Shown: positions 1-5,909 of the stretch, piece after piece | Numbering within the stretch: position 1 is the stretch's first letter | How the letters are laid out: each line of letters starts with the position of its first letter | Assembly (NCBI GenBank): GCA_018968995.1 | Contig: JAGWZD010000001.1 | Location: forward strand, 1-21,456 | Reading direction: 5' to 3' | Length of the DNA: 21,456 bases | Source: Bdellovibrionales bacterium | Lineage (GTDB): Bacteria > Bdellovibrionota > UBA1018 | Notes under the pieces: model-generated | Databases searched by the model: none | What the model was told of the DNA's origin: nothing | Seen by the model: only the letters and a program-made list of their open reading frames with translations | Translations under genes and position numbers: made by a program

Positions 1-483
1 CTGGAGCAGCGCCATCGCTTCTACCAAGCGCTTAAAGGAAAGTATGAAGGCTCTTTTCAGTCTGAAATTGGAGAAATCAATTTTAGAATCACCTTTTCTC
101 CAAGCCTCCCTCCCTATCGAACAGACCGGGTAAGGCAACTTGAAGAAATCTCTTCTGATCTGAACAATCTTTACCTCAATATCCAGGTCATTCAGTGGAA
201 TCCCTCGGCATCAACGAGCGCAGTGGGCTGTAGAATTTCTCAAGTGAGACCTGATCTCATGAACGGAGAAATTACGATTGCCGCTGAATCCTGTCCCAAT
301 CTTTATCGCTTCAAAATCGCTGAAGCGAGTAACTCCTCAACTGAGGACGTGGCTATCCAGTCTCGCCGCATGAGTCAGTGGATTTCAGATGGAAGAATGG
401 ATCGGGTCGAAGCTGTGATCGGTGAAGTTCAACCATCTACCAATGCCGCGATTTACTCAGTCGTTGCGACACGAAAGGACTGA
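1..483 (+). CDS. C-terminal part of unrecognised protein (5' end outside window)
   Basis: Frame 1 is open from the first base to the TGA at 481-483, giving the last 160 residues of a protein whose start lies outside the window. An internal GTG at 223 could also be read as a start, but the frame upstream of it is continuous and coding-like, so I treat this as one truncated gene. The visible part has no membrane segment and two cysteines, in VGCRIS and ESCPNL. I do not recognise the family. The next gene, a TolC-type efflux protein, starts 5 nt after its stop, so the two are almost certainly in one operon. A role in envelope transport or metal export is only inferred from that position. Confidence 0.6.
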   Translation: MEQRHRFYQALKGKYEGSFQSEIGEINFRITFSPSLPPYRTDRVRQLEEISSDLNNLYLNIQVIQWNPSASTSAVGCRISQVRPDLMNGEITIAAESCPNLYRFKIAEASNSSTEDVAIQSRRMSQWISDGRMDRVEAVIGEVQPSTNAAIYSVVATRKD

Positions 484-488
484 GTACA

Positions 489-1769
489 ATGAAGTCTATT
501 GTAACCGTATTATCAGTTGTGCTGGGCTTCAATGCCTTTGCAGGAGATCCCCAAAGAATCACGCTTTCTGATGTCTCGAAGAAGGTTTCGGAATCGAATT
601 TCAGCGTCTATCAGACGGCCATTCGGGTTTATCAGGCAAAGGAAGCAGTGAAAGCAGCAAGAGGAAACCTGCTTCCGCATTTAAACCTTTGGGATATCGC
701 AGGAGCTGCTGCTGACATCTACACTGGCGGCGGAACTGGCGGTGCGGGTGTTGTTGGCCTCATTAGCGACATCGTTCCGTTTCTCATTCCTGCCAATTGG
801 TTCAGAGTTCAGGAAGTAAAACTACTCTACCAAGCCGATCAGCTTGGGTATCAGGCGCTTTGGGCCAATGAACTCATGTCTGCAAAAGCGCTCTACATGC
901 ACATCGTTCTTGATGAGACCTTGAGGCAAAACGTTCTTGAGAATATCGAGGAAGTTTCAAAGATCCATAAGATTGTTCAAATGAGAGAGTTACTTGGTGG
1001 CGCTCCCCAAGGCTCCGCTCGTGAAATCGAGATTAGGCTTCTTGCTCTCCAGGAAGATAAGCGCTCGATGGAGGTTTTACTCCAAGAAGAAAAGGCTCAA
1101 CTCTCTTTTGCGATGGGAATGCCTGCACAGACTAATCTTGAGCTCTCGACCGTTGATCTGCCGGATCTCGCCACTCTTGAGGCACTGAATTACGACGACT
1201 TTGAATATAGAGCTGTCGATAGTTCTCCTGAAATCAATCAGTATGACTATTTCATAGCTGCATCCGATTACGTTAGACGAGAGACGATGTACTCATTCTT
1301 AGGTGCATCTAGTATGAGTCGTGGTGCAGGAGGCGGTGTCTTTGACAACATCCCAGTGACTCCTGGTCTTGGATTCGGAACCGGCCCTTCCATGAGAATT
1401 GTTTCTGCTCAAAAGGATATTCTAAAGCTTCAAAAAGAAGGAGCAGAAGAAGTCATCAAGCGGCAACTGAAGCTTCTCGTAAACAACTACAATTTGGATC
1501 TTGAGAATTACCGAAATCTAAAAAAGAGAACGGATCTTGCGAAAGCGGCTCTGGATCAGCTTTTTGAAAGACTAAGCTTAGGTGAAAACTTTGACATGCT
1601 GACGCTTGTTGAAGCATCAAGAAATCATCTTTCAGCAGCCATCTCGTTTTACTCGGTTCAGTACCGATTCCTGTTAAATGAAGACAAGCTGGGCAGACTG
1701 ATCTTTCATGGTGATTACTCCAATTTACCCAATGCTCAGAAACAGATCGAAGAAGGAAGAAAACCATGA
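489..1769 (+). CDS. TolC-family outer-membrane efflux protein
   Basis: A 426-residue protein with a Sec signal peptide (about residues 1-18, ending AFA). It is followed by the long amphipathic helical stretches rich in Ala, Leu, Gln and Glu that are typical of the outer-membrane efflux protein family. Family members form trimeric channels through the outer membrane and periplasm, working with an inner-membrane pump and an adaptor. A motif of the type KAAxGNLLPxL near residues 55-65 and the C-terminal LTLVEASRN(H)LSA helix fit TolC-like proteins. The start is supported by AAAGGA at 474-479, nine bases before ATG. The stop overlaps the next start (ATGA). No pump or adaptor gene is visible, so its partner is probably upstream of the window. 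Substrate is unknown, but the setting suggests metal ions. Confidence 0.8.
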   Translation: MKSIVTVLSVVLGFNAFAGDPQRITLSDVSKKVSESNFSVYQTAIRVYQAKEAVKAARGNLLPHLNLWDIAGAAADIYTGGGTGGAGVVGLISDIVPFLIPANWFRVQEVKLLYQADQLGYQALWANELMSAKALYMHIVLDETLRQNVLENIEEVSKIHKIVQMRELLGGAPQGSAREIEIRLLALQEDKRSMEVLLQEEKAQLSFAMGMPAQTNLELSTVDLPDLATLEALNYDDFEYRAVDSSPEINQYDYFIAASDYVRRETMYSFLGASSMSRGAGGGVFDNIPVTPGLGFGTGPSMRIVSAQKDILKLQKEGAEEVIKRQLKLLVNNYNLDLENYRNLKKRTDLAKAALDQLFERLSLGENFDMLTLVEASRNHLSAAISFYSVQYRFLLNEDKLGRLIFHGDYSNLPNAQKQIEEGRKP

Positions 1770-2248
1770 AAGTAGCTAAAATTGTAATGTATCTTAGCTT
1801 GTTTTTGTCAGCTCCTGGTTTTGCCTTTGGTCAAGCCAGAGTAAGGGAATCAAAGCAGCTTTTAAAACTGCTTGAAGCAAAAAAAGGTGCTCTCATGGGG
1901 CAGATCAATAACCTTCCTTATCGTGGCGATCAACAAGCGGCAATCAAGGGCTATTTTGAGAACATTGAAGAACTCAATGATACGCTCTCTGGTGATTGGA
2001 GGCTTGCAAAGCGGTTTAATGAAGTCTTTGAGGGATTAGACCTTCCTACGAGCTGTCCAAAACTTTGGCTCGATCAGGAAACCTACGCTCAGCTTCTTAA
2101 AAACTGTACCAAGAATCGTTTTTTTCTCTGCTCTGAGAAAGTGCGCAAGTACGAAAACTTAAGAGAAAACTTCAAGAAACAATTAACGGATGAAAATCGG
2201 TCTCGCTTTGAAAAGACGAAAGGGTGTTCTCTTCAGGAGGTGCAATAA
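1766..2248 (+). CDS. Exported protein of unknown function
   Basis: A 160-residue protein starting within the stop codon of the TolC-type gene (ATGA overlap), so translation is likely coupled. Residues 1-22 form a signal peptide (hydrophobic core YLSLFLSAPGFAF), with probable cleavage near FGQA. The mature part is charged and mainly helical, with four cysteines (in TSCPKL, KNCTKN, FLCSEK and KGCSLQ) that could form two disulfides in the periplasm. I do not recognise a domain. Its operon position suggests that it serves the efflux system encoded next to it, perhaps as a small periplasmic accessory protein, but nothing in the sequence proves this. Confidence 0.6.
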   Translation: MKVAKIVMYLSLFLSAPGFAFGQARVRESKQLLKLLEAKKGALMGQINNLPYRGDQQAAIKGYFENIEELNDTLSGDWRLAKRFNEVFEGLDLPTSCPKLWLDQETYAQLLKNCTKNRFFLCSEKVRKYENLRENFKKQLTDENRSRFEKTKGCSLQEVQ

Positions 2249-2312
2249 AACTATTTCGAACAATGGTTATGAGAGGAATTACAAATGGTTCAATCAGTGA
2301 AAGGAAAAATAA

Positions 2313-2618
2313 ATGAAAGTAACAAAATTAGTATTAGTGGCAGTGATGTTAGCAGTAATGGGAATAACGGGTTGTGCTTCTACTCACGAGAATGTGGCCG
2401 AGCACCATCATCATCCTAAAGCACAGTTCGATGGAAAGTGCGCGTACAGCGTCGAGAATGGAAAATATGATGTCGAGGGAAATTCCGAGTTTAACCTCGC
2501 TCACAACGGTGTGACTTATTATTTTTCAAGCGCCTCGGCCCGAGACAAATTTAAGGATCACATCGACCAGCATGTAACTCGTGCAAATCGAGCTTGGGAA
2601 GGTCGTAGCGGTCGCTAG
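2313..2618 (+). CDS. YHS-domain lipoprotein, probably metal-binding
   Basis: A 101-residue protein with a lipoprotein signal: a basic start, a hydrophobic core and a lipobox ending ITGC, with the lipidated Cys at residue 21. A HEN..EHHHH stretch follows, then a YHS-like domain (about residues 39-96: GKCAYSVENGKYDVEG through YYFSSASARDKF). YHS domains occur in copper ATPases and related metal proteins, where Cys and His bind soft metals; here one Cys (residue 43) and the His cluster are available. AAAGGA lies about 7 nt before the ATG. The gene sits in an operon with a cation transporter that begins 1 nt after its stop. I infer a membrane-anchored periplasmic metal carrier or sensor. The YHS assignment is by eye and reasonably secure. 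Confidence 0.72.
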   Translation: MKVTKLVLVAVMLAVMGITGCASTHENVAEHHHHPKAQFDGKCAYSVENGKYDVEGNSEFNLAHNGVTYYFSSASARDKFKDHIDQHVTRANRAWEGRSGR

Positions 2619-2619
2619 G

Positions 2620-3237
2620 ATGAAAGACTGTTGCGAAATCCCAATAGCAATTGAATCCAAGCCGCCAAGCAGAACCTTTTACCGGGTTCTGTGGGCGGCT
2701 TTGGTTATCAATTTTATTATGTTTTTGGTTGAGATGACATTTAGTTTAAAAGGAAAATCCCTTTCACTTACGGCTGATGCGGTAGATTTTCTAGGCGACT
2801 CAATTAACTACGCATCAAGCTTGGTTGTCTTTAACTCATCACTACAAACCCGAGCGAAGCTTTCCATGTCCAAAGCCTTAGTTATGCTGATTTATGCGCT
2901 GACCGTTTTCGTATTAGCCGCATTTAGGTTTGTTTCTGGAGAGCTACCTTCGGTAGAAACTATGAGTATAGTTGGATTTGCAGCTCTTTGCGCGAATGTG
3001 ACTGTTGCGCTCATGCTCTACAAGTTCCGCGAAGGAGATAGCAACATGCAATCCGTTTGGATTTGCACCCGAAATGATGTTTTAGGAAACCTAGCGGTAC
3101 TTGCGGCTTCCGCAGGAGTCTATTTTACAAATACCCATTATCCTGATCTTGCCGTCGCTGTGTTTTTAGCTGCTATCGGAATTCAAGGATCGGTGAAAAT
3201 ACTTCGTCTTTCTATGGCAGAAATGAGAATGAAATGA
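2620..3237 (+). CDS. Cation diffusion facilitator-type transporter, no cytoplasmic C-terminal domain
   Basis: A 205-residue inner-membrane protein with six predicted helices (about residues 22-44, 48-72, 83-106, 116-135, 150-172 and 176-197), matching the transmembrane core of the cation efflux (CDF) family. TM2 carries D56xxxD60 and TM5 carries C149xxxD153, the positions that bind metal in YiiP-type proteins. The usual TM5 His is replaced by Cys. The cytoplasmic C-terminal domain of classical CDF proteins is missing. I chose the ATG at 2620 because it follows the previous stop (2616-2618) by 1 nt; a GTG at 2581 is in frame but would overlap the YHS gene by 38 nt. The next gene overlaps its stop (ATGA). 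The N-terminus has a CysCys pair (MKDCC). The exported metal is not certain. Confidence 0.8.
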   Translation: MKDCCEIPIAIESKPPSRTFYRVLWAALVINFIMFLVEMTFSLKGKSLSLTADAVDFLGDSINYASSLVVFNSSLQTRAKLSMSKALVMLIYALTVFVLAAFRFVSGELPSVETMSIVGFAALCANVTVALMLYKFREGDSNMQSVWICTRNDVLGNLAVLAASAGVYFTNTHYPDLAVAVFLAAIGIQGSVKILRLSMAEMRMK

Positions 3238-3581
3238 ACCCACGAATTCAAGAATTCTATCTATTAGAAATAAAAAAAGCCAAAGACGAATACAATTCAG
3301 GCGCTATTGAAGGCGCCTGGAGCCATCTTGAGCGAGCGCATATTCTGAGTCAGGCCTTCGCTATTTCGCATGTCTATGTTCATTGGAAGATGTTTGCATT
3401 GGCATTCAGAACTCAAGACTTTCGGGAAATGATTGGTCAGATTCCTAGATTACTGCTTGCTGGGCCTGGTTCGTTTTTCAATCGAGCGCCTAAAGGCAAT
3501 ACAGGGAGATCGAATGTAGGAATTTCTACACCAATGGAAGTTCCAAAAGATTTAGAACGAATTTTAGAGAATCACCAGTAA
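3234..3581 (+). CDS. DUF3703-family protein
   Basis: A 115-residue soluble protein recognisable as DUF3703 from the pattern MNPRIQEFYLLE near the start, SHLERAHILSQ around residues 29-40, HVYVHWKM, and RAPKGNTGRSNV near residues 84-96. The function of the family is unknown. Members are often found beside short CDF-type cation transporters in metal-resistance clusters, which is the arrangement here: its ATG overlaps the transporter stop (ATGA). It is probably translated with the transporter and may help it in the cytoplasm. It is the last gene of the plus-strand operon. No clear intrinsic terminator follows in the 30 nt before the convergent regulator gene. Confidence 0.75.
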   Translation: MNPRIQEFYLLEIKKAKDEYNSGAIEGAWSHLERAHILSQAFAISHVYVHWKMFALAFRTQDFREMIGQIPRLLLAGPGSFFNRAPKGNTGRSNVGISTPMEVPKDLERILENHQ

Positions 3582-3611
3582 CAGTTCAGTAATTATTTAA
3601 GAAATCTTTAC

Positions 3612-3909
3612 TCAGCCCCAAATTGTTGCTTTCTTGTTTAGCACAAACAAAATTTTCAAAAGCATAGGCACACTGGGTGCTCTTTGATTCTGTTCAATAA
3701 ACTTAATTGTCGAAACGCTGATAGACGTAACTTCCGCTAGTTTTTCCTGCGATAATCCCTGCTGCTTTCTAAGTTCCCGAATCCTGCTAGTGATTTTTTC
3801 TACATTGGCTTCAACGTATTTGCGCTCTGAAGTCGACTGAATGTCAGATTTGAGAAGTCCAAACCGCCACTGCGATAGGAACGTCGGTCTTTTGACTGGA
3901 TCTATTCAT
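3612..3909 (-). pseudogene. XRE-type HTH regulator, frame-shifted or with a non-standard start
   Basis: On the minus strand a frame ending in TGA at 3614-3612 is open back to 3905 (97 codons). It encodes a clear XRE-type helix-turn-helix: RIRELRKQQGLSQEKLAEV followed by SVSTIKFIEQNQRAPS. No ATG, GTG or TTG exists in this frame before the HTH; the first codon after the upstream stop is ATA at 3905. An ATG at 3909, only 4 nt after the stop of the upstream membrane-protein gene, opens a different frame (MNRSSQKTDV...) that ends at a TGA at 3846-3844. Either a single-base shift near 3850-3870 broke the gene, or translation uses an unusual start or recoding. Its place behind the sigma and anti-sigma genes suggests that it belonged to that operon. 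The HTH call is firm; the broken state is inferred. Confidence 0.6.
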
Positions 3910-3913
3910 TGTA

Positions 3914-4444
3914 TTAAGTGCGTCGCAACTCACACACTCTCCAGCCAATTTCAAGGACAGCCGCGCCTCCAGTAAGAGACCCTAAAACCCATGCCAAAGT
4001 GAAGCTGGTAACTACGCTACTAGGATCGACCATAATGAAGAATCCGAGAGATAAAAGAGTAAGAGCACCCAACTCAGCAAAACGATGAGAGCGCAGCGCT
4101 CTAAGTTCATGCCCTTTCAGAAGAATGGTCGCTACGAGTAAACTCGTTCCCAAAAAGAAGGAACCACAAGCCATAGGGCAACCGAATGAGCCCAAGGACA
4201 TAAAATAATGCATCAGCCCCATTCCATCGCCTAAAACTCGAAAGCCAAACTGTGGGCAAATGCTCAGTGTGAAGAGAGCTGAAAATAAGTGAATCAAAGA
4301 AAGCTTTGAGAACATTCCCCAAGGCGAAACTTTGAGATCCTTTTCGACTAACGCAATAATGCGTTCTGAGACTTCTTTAGGAGGAGTAACGCCAGTTGCG
4401 TTTTTGAACTCTTCAAACTCCGATTTCCATTTTTGGTCATTCAT
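3914..4444 (-). CDS. Four-helix membrane protein, probable anti-sigma factor
   Basis: A 176-residue protein with a cytoplasmic N-terminal segment (residues 1-42) and four predicted membrane helices (about 45-63, 85-108, 122-140 and 145-167). It starts 25 nt after the stop of the ECF sigma gene on the same strand, the usual arrangement for a sigma/anti-sigma pair. I see no zinc-binding ZAS motif (HxxxCxxC), so it would be of another type. Conserved-looking metal or redox ligands sit in or near the membrane: C63 in SICPQF, H79, and C89 and C93 in GCPMAC. These could sense periplasmic copper, which is inference only. The N-terminal sequence (FEEFKNATGVTPPKEVSERII) would be the sigma-binding part. 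The family is not otherwise recognised. Confidence 0.6.
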   Translation of the reverse strand: MNDQKWKSEFEEFKNATGVTPPKEVSERIIALVEKDLKVSPWGMFSKLSLIHLFSALFTLSICPQFGFRVLGDGMGLMHYFMSLGSFGCPMACGSFFLGTSLLVATILLKGHELRALRSHRFAELGALTLLSLGFFIMVDPSSVVTSFTLAWVLGSLTGGAAVLEIGWRVCELRRT

Positions 4445-4469
4445 CTTTTAGCCTCGCTTTCCTTCCGAG

Positions 4470-5006
4470 TTAGCCTCTGCCTTCGGCTCGGAGTTTTTTG
4501 ATCGCTCGACTGAAGAGTTGTCTGACGCCCACTTCAGTGCGGTTTAGTTTTTCTGCGATCTCGCCATAAGTGAGGTCATCTAAAACGCGTAGTTTTATAA
4601 CCTCGTTCTGTTCGGCGGAGAGATGCTTTAAATCAAGCACCTCATCTACTTGGGAATACGACGCCTGAACCCCATTTTGTGACAAGGGATCTGCTATTTC
4701 TTCAACTTCGGCTGAATAATCGACCTGAATGCCTTCATTAAATCTTCGCTTTTGCTTCTGGTAATCCAGTAGAACACTTCTTGCGATGACGAAGAGCCAT
4801 TGCTCAAAAAGGTATTTTGAATCGTATTGTGATCTTGAGCGATGAAGCTTTAAAAACACGAGTTGGAAAACGTCATCCGTGTCTTTCCCAAGTTTCTTTT
4901 TAAGGTAGGCGTAAAGCTTAGAAGAGGTCTTTTGATAAAGAAGCTCAAAGGCATGGGGGTCCCCATCCTGATAAGCTTTCATCAGTTCCTCATCCGTTTT
5001 TGCCAT
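4470..5006 (-). CDS. ECF-type RNA polymerase sigma factor
   Basis: A 178-residue sigma-70 family protein of ECF architecture. Region 2 spans about residues 15-88 (DVFQLVFLKLHRSR, then EQWLFVIARSVLLDYQKQKRR). Region 4 spans about 125-175 (LSAEQNEVIKLRVLDDLTYGEIAEKLNRTEVGVRQLFSRAIKKLR). There is no region 1.1 or 3 and no extra C-terminal domain. A promoter of the shared type lies directly upstream on the same strand (5044-5016), so it probably activates its own transcription. It is followed by a membrane protein that likely holds it inactive. The ATG is only 9 nt from the -10 element and has no Shine-Dalgarno sequence, so the mRNA is probably leaderless or nearly so. Three other genes in the window carry the same promoter. 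Confidence 0.88.
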   Translation of the reverse strand: MAKTDEELMKAYQDGDPHAFELLYQKTSSKLYAYLKKKLGKDTDDVFQLVFLKLHRSRSQYDSKYLFEQWLFVIARSVLLDYQKQKRRFNEGIQVDYSAEVEEIADPLSQNGVQASYSQVDEVLDLKHLSAEQNEVIKLRVLDDLTYGEIAEKLNRTEVGVRQLFSRAIKKLRAEGRG

Positions 5007-5015
5007 CTCAATTAG

Positions 5016-5044
5016 GAATACGACATTTAGTGGAGTTTTGTGAC
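5016..5044 (-). promoter_or_regulatory. ECF-type promoter of the sigma gene (autoregulation)
   Basis: Read on the minus strand: GTCACAAAA, a 13-nt spacer, then CGTATTC, ending 9 nt before the sigma-factor ATG. The layout is the same as at three other sites in this window. Its -35 half forms, with the -35 of the opposite promoter, the inverted repeat TGTGAC/GTCACA (5039-5056). Confidence 0.7.
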
Positions 5045-5050
5045 TGCCTT

Positions 5051-5079
5051 GTCACAAATACCTAAAAACAGGCGTATAC
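5051..5079 (+). promoter_or_regulatory. ECF-type promoter of the haem-binding cytochrome gene
   Basis: GTCACAAAT at 5051-5059, 13 nt, CGTATAC at 5073-5079. The ATG at 5087 follows 7 nt later, so transcription should begin at or just before the start codon (leaderless mRNA). The element matches the other three copies in motif and spacing, while the spacer sequences are unrelated. Confidence 0.72.
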
Positions 5080-5086
5080 CCACTGA

Positions 5087-5557
5087 ATGAGTTTGCCTAA
5101 AAGCGCCATTATCGCGATTTTATCGCTTTTATCTTTAGGATACGCTTTTGCGCATAAGAACCATGCCCATCAGAAAGCCGAGCCTATTGAGGTTTCAGCC
5201 TTAAAAACGATTAATTCCGCTTACGTGCGGGACGTAAAGCCCATCTTTCAAAAGAAGTGTTTTGACTGCCATAGTGATCTGACTCGCTACCCCTGGTATT
5301 CAAATCTTCCAGGCGCAAAAGAGCTTATTGAGAGCGACAGTCAGGAAGCAAAGAGGCACCTGGATTTTTCGTCAGATTTTCCGTTTAAAGGACATGGGTC
5401 GCCAAAAGAGGATCTTGAGGAGGTTTTGAGATCGGTTGAGTCAAACGAAATGCCTCCATTTCGCTACCGGATTCTTCACCGGGGGTCAAAAGTGACACCC
5501 GAAGAAAAGACAATTATTCGGGCGTGGGCTGCAGAGAGTCAAAAGCTTTTAAAATAG
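5087..5557 (+). CDS. Exported haem-binding (c-type cytochrome-like) protein
   Basis: A 156-residue protein with a signal peptide (about residues 1-22, ending AFA) followed by a His-rich linker (HKNHAHQK). A single CxxCH haem c site, CFDCH at residues 58-62, sits in the context VKPIFQKKCFDCHSDLTRYPW, typical of the haem-binding domain family (Haem_bd). The distal motif NEMPPFRYRILHRGS (M122) and the ending TPEEKTIIRAWA also fit; Met122 may be an axial ligand. It should act in the periplasm in electron transfer, perhaps passing electrons to or from copper or the neighbouring oxidase; the exact role is unknown. It is transcribed from an ECF-type promoter only 7 nt upstream, with no Shine-Dalgarno sequence, which suggests leaderless translation. 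Confidence 0.8.
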   Translation: MSLPKSAIIAILSLLSLGYAFAHKNHAHQKAEPIEVSALKTINSAYVRDVKPIFQKKCFDCHSDLTRYPWYSNLPGAKELIESDSQEAKRHLDFSSDFPFKGHGSPKEDLEEVLRSVESNEMPPFRYRILHRGSKVTPEEKTIIRAWAAESQKLLK

Positions 5558-5561
5558 AGCT

Positions 5562-5590
5562 GTCACAAATCCATTCTTCCCGTCGTATGC
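5562..5590 (+). promoter_or_regulatory. ECF-type promoter of the Cys-rich peptide gene
   Basis: GTCACAAAT at 5562-5570, 13 nt, CGTATGC at 5584-5590. Same motif pair and same spacing as at 5051-5079. The ATG is 45 nt downstream of the -10 element, and the leader carries a strong ribosome site, AAGAGGAGAAG, about 6 nt before the ATG at 5636. Confidence 0.72.
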
Positions 5591-5635
5591 CTAGTAGGAA
5601 GTAAAACTATAACCTTCTAAGAGGAGAAGAAATTT

Positions 5636-5848
5636 ATGCGTTTCGCATTAGCAATGTCACTAGCCATGTTGTCGTTCAGTCCAACCCTTAGCTTTGCAGC
5701 TGATTGTAACTGTAGCAAACAGTGCATGGAAGACTGCAAAAATGGAAAAGGCGAAAACTGTAAGTGCCAAGACGAAAAATGCGACTGCAAAAAAACTGGA
5801 AAATGCAGCGAAGGTCATTGCAAAACTAAGCATAACCACAATCAATAA
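5636..5848 (+). CDS. Exported Cys-rich, metallothionein-like peptide
   Basis: A 70-residue protein with a Sec signal peptide (residues 1-22, MLSFSPTLSFA-A). The mature part of about 48 residues holds ten cysteines (24, 26, 30, 34, 42, 44, 49, 51, 57 and 62), arranged as CNC, CKC and CDC pairs and single Cys separated by Lys, Glu, Asp and Gly, ending in a His-containing tail (HCKTKHNHNQ). There is almost no hydrophobic residue in the mature part, so it cannot fold without metal or disulfides. This composition resembles metallothioneins, but known bacterial ones are cytoplasmic, whereas this one is exported. Copper binding in the periplasm is inferred from the promoter it shares with the oxidase fusion. 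A strong ribosome site and its own terminator suggest high expression. I do not recognise a named family. Confidence 0.75.
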   Translation: MRFALAMSLAMLSFSPTLSFAADCNCSKQCMEDCKNGKGENCKCQDEKCDCKKTGKCSEGHCKTKHNHNQ

Positions 5849-5872
5849 ATAGACTTTGGCTCAAAAAATATC

Positions 5873-5904
5873 GGGAGATACTGGTTTTCAGTATCTCCCT
5901 TTTT
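5873..5904. terminator. Bidirectional intrinsic terminator
   Basis: An 11-bp perfect stem (GGGAGATACTG at 5873-5883 with CAGTATCTCCC at 5889-5899), a 5-nt loop and a T tract (5900-5904) on the plus strand. On the minus strand the stem is followed by ATATTTTTTG. It lies between the convergent Cys-rich peptide and oxidase genes and can serve both. Confidence 0.9.
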
Positions 5905-5909
5905 ATTTC

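Noticed and set aside
2263..2316. Short frame (MVMRGITNGSISERKNK) ending in an ATGA overlap with the YHS lipoprotein gene, a possible leader peptide
   Set aside because: No Shine-Dalgarno sequence before either ATG and no attenuator hairpin, so the overlap is most likely chance.
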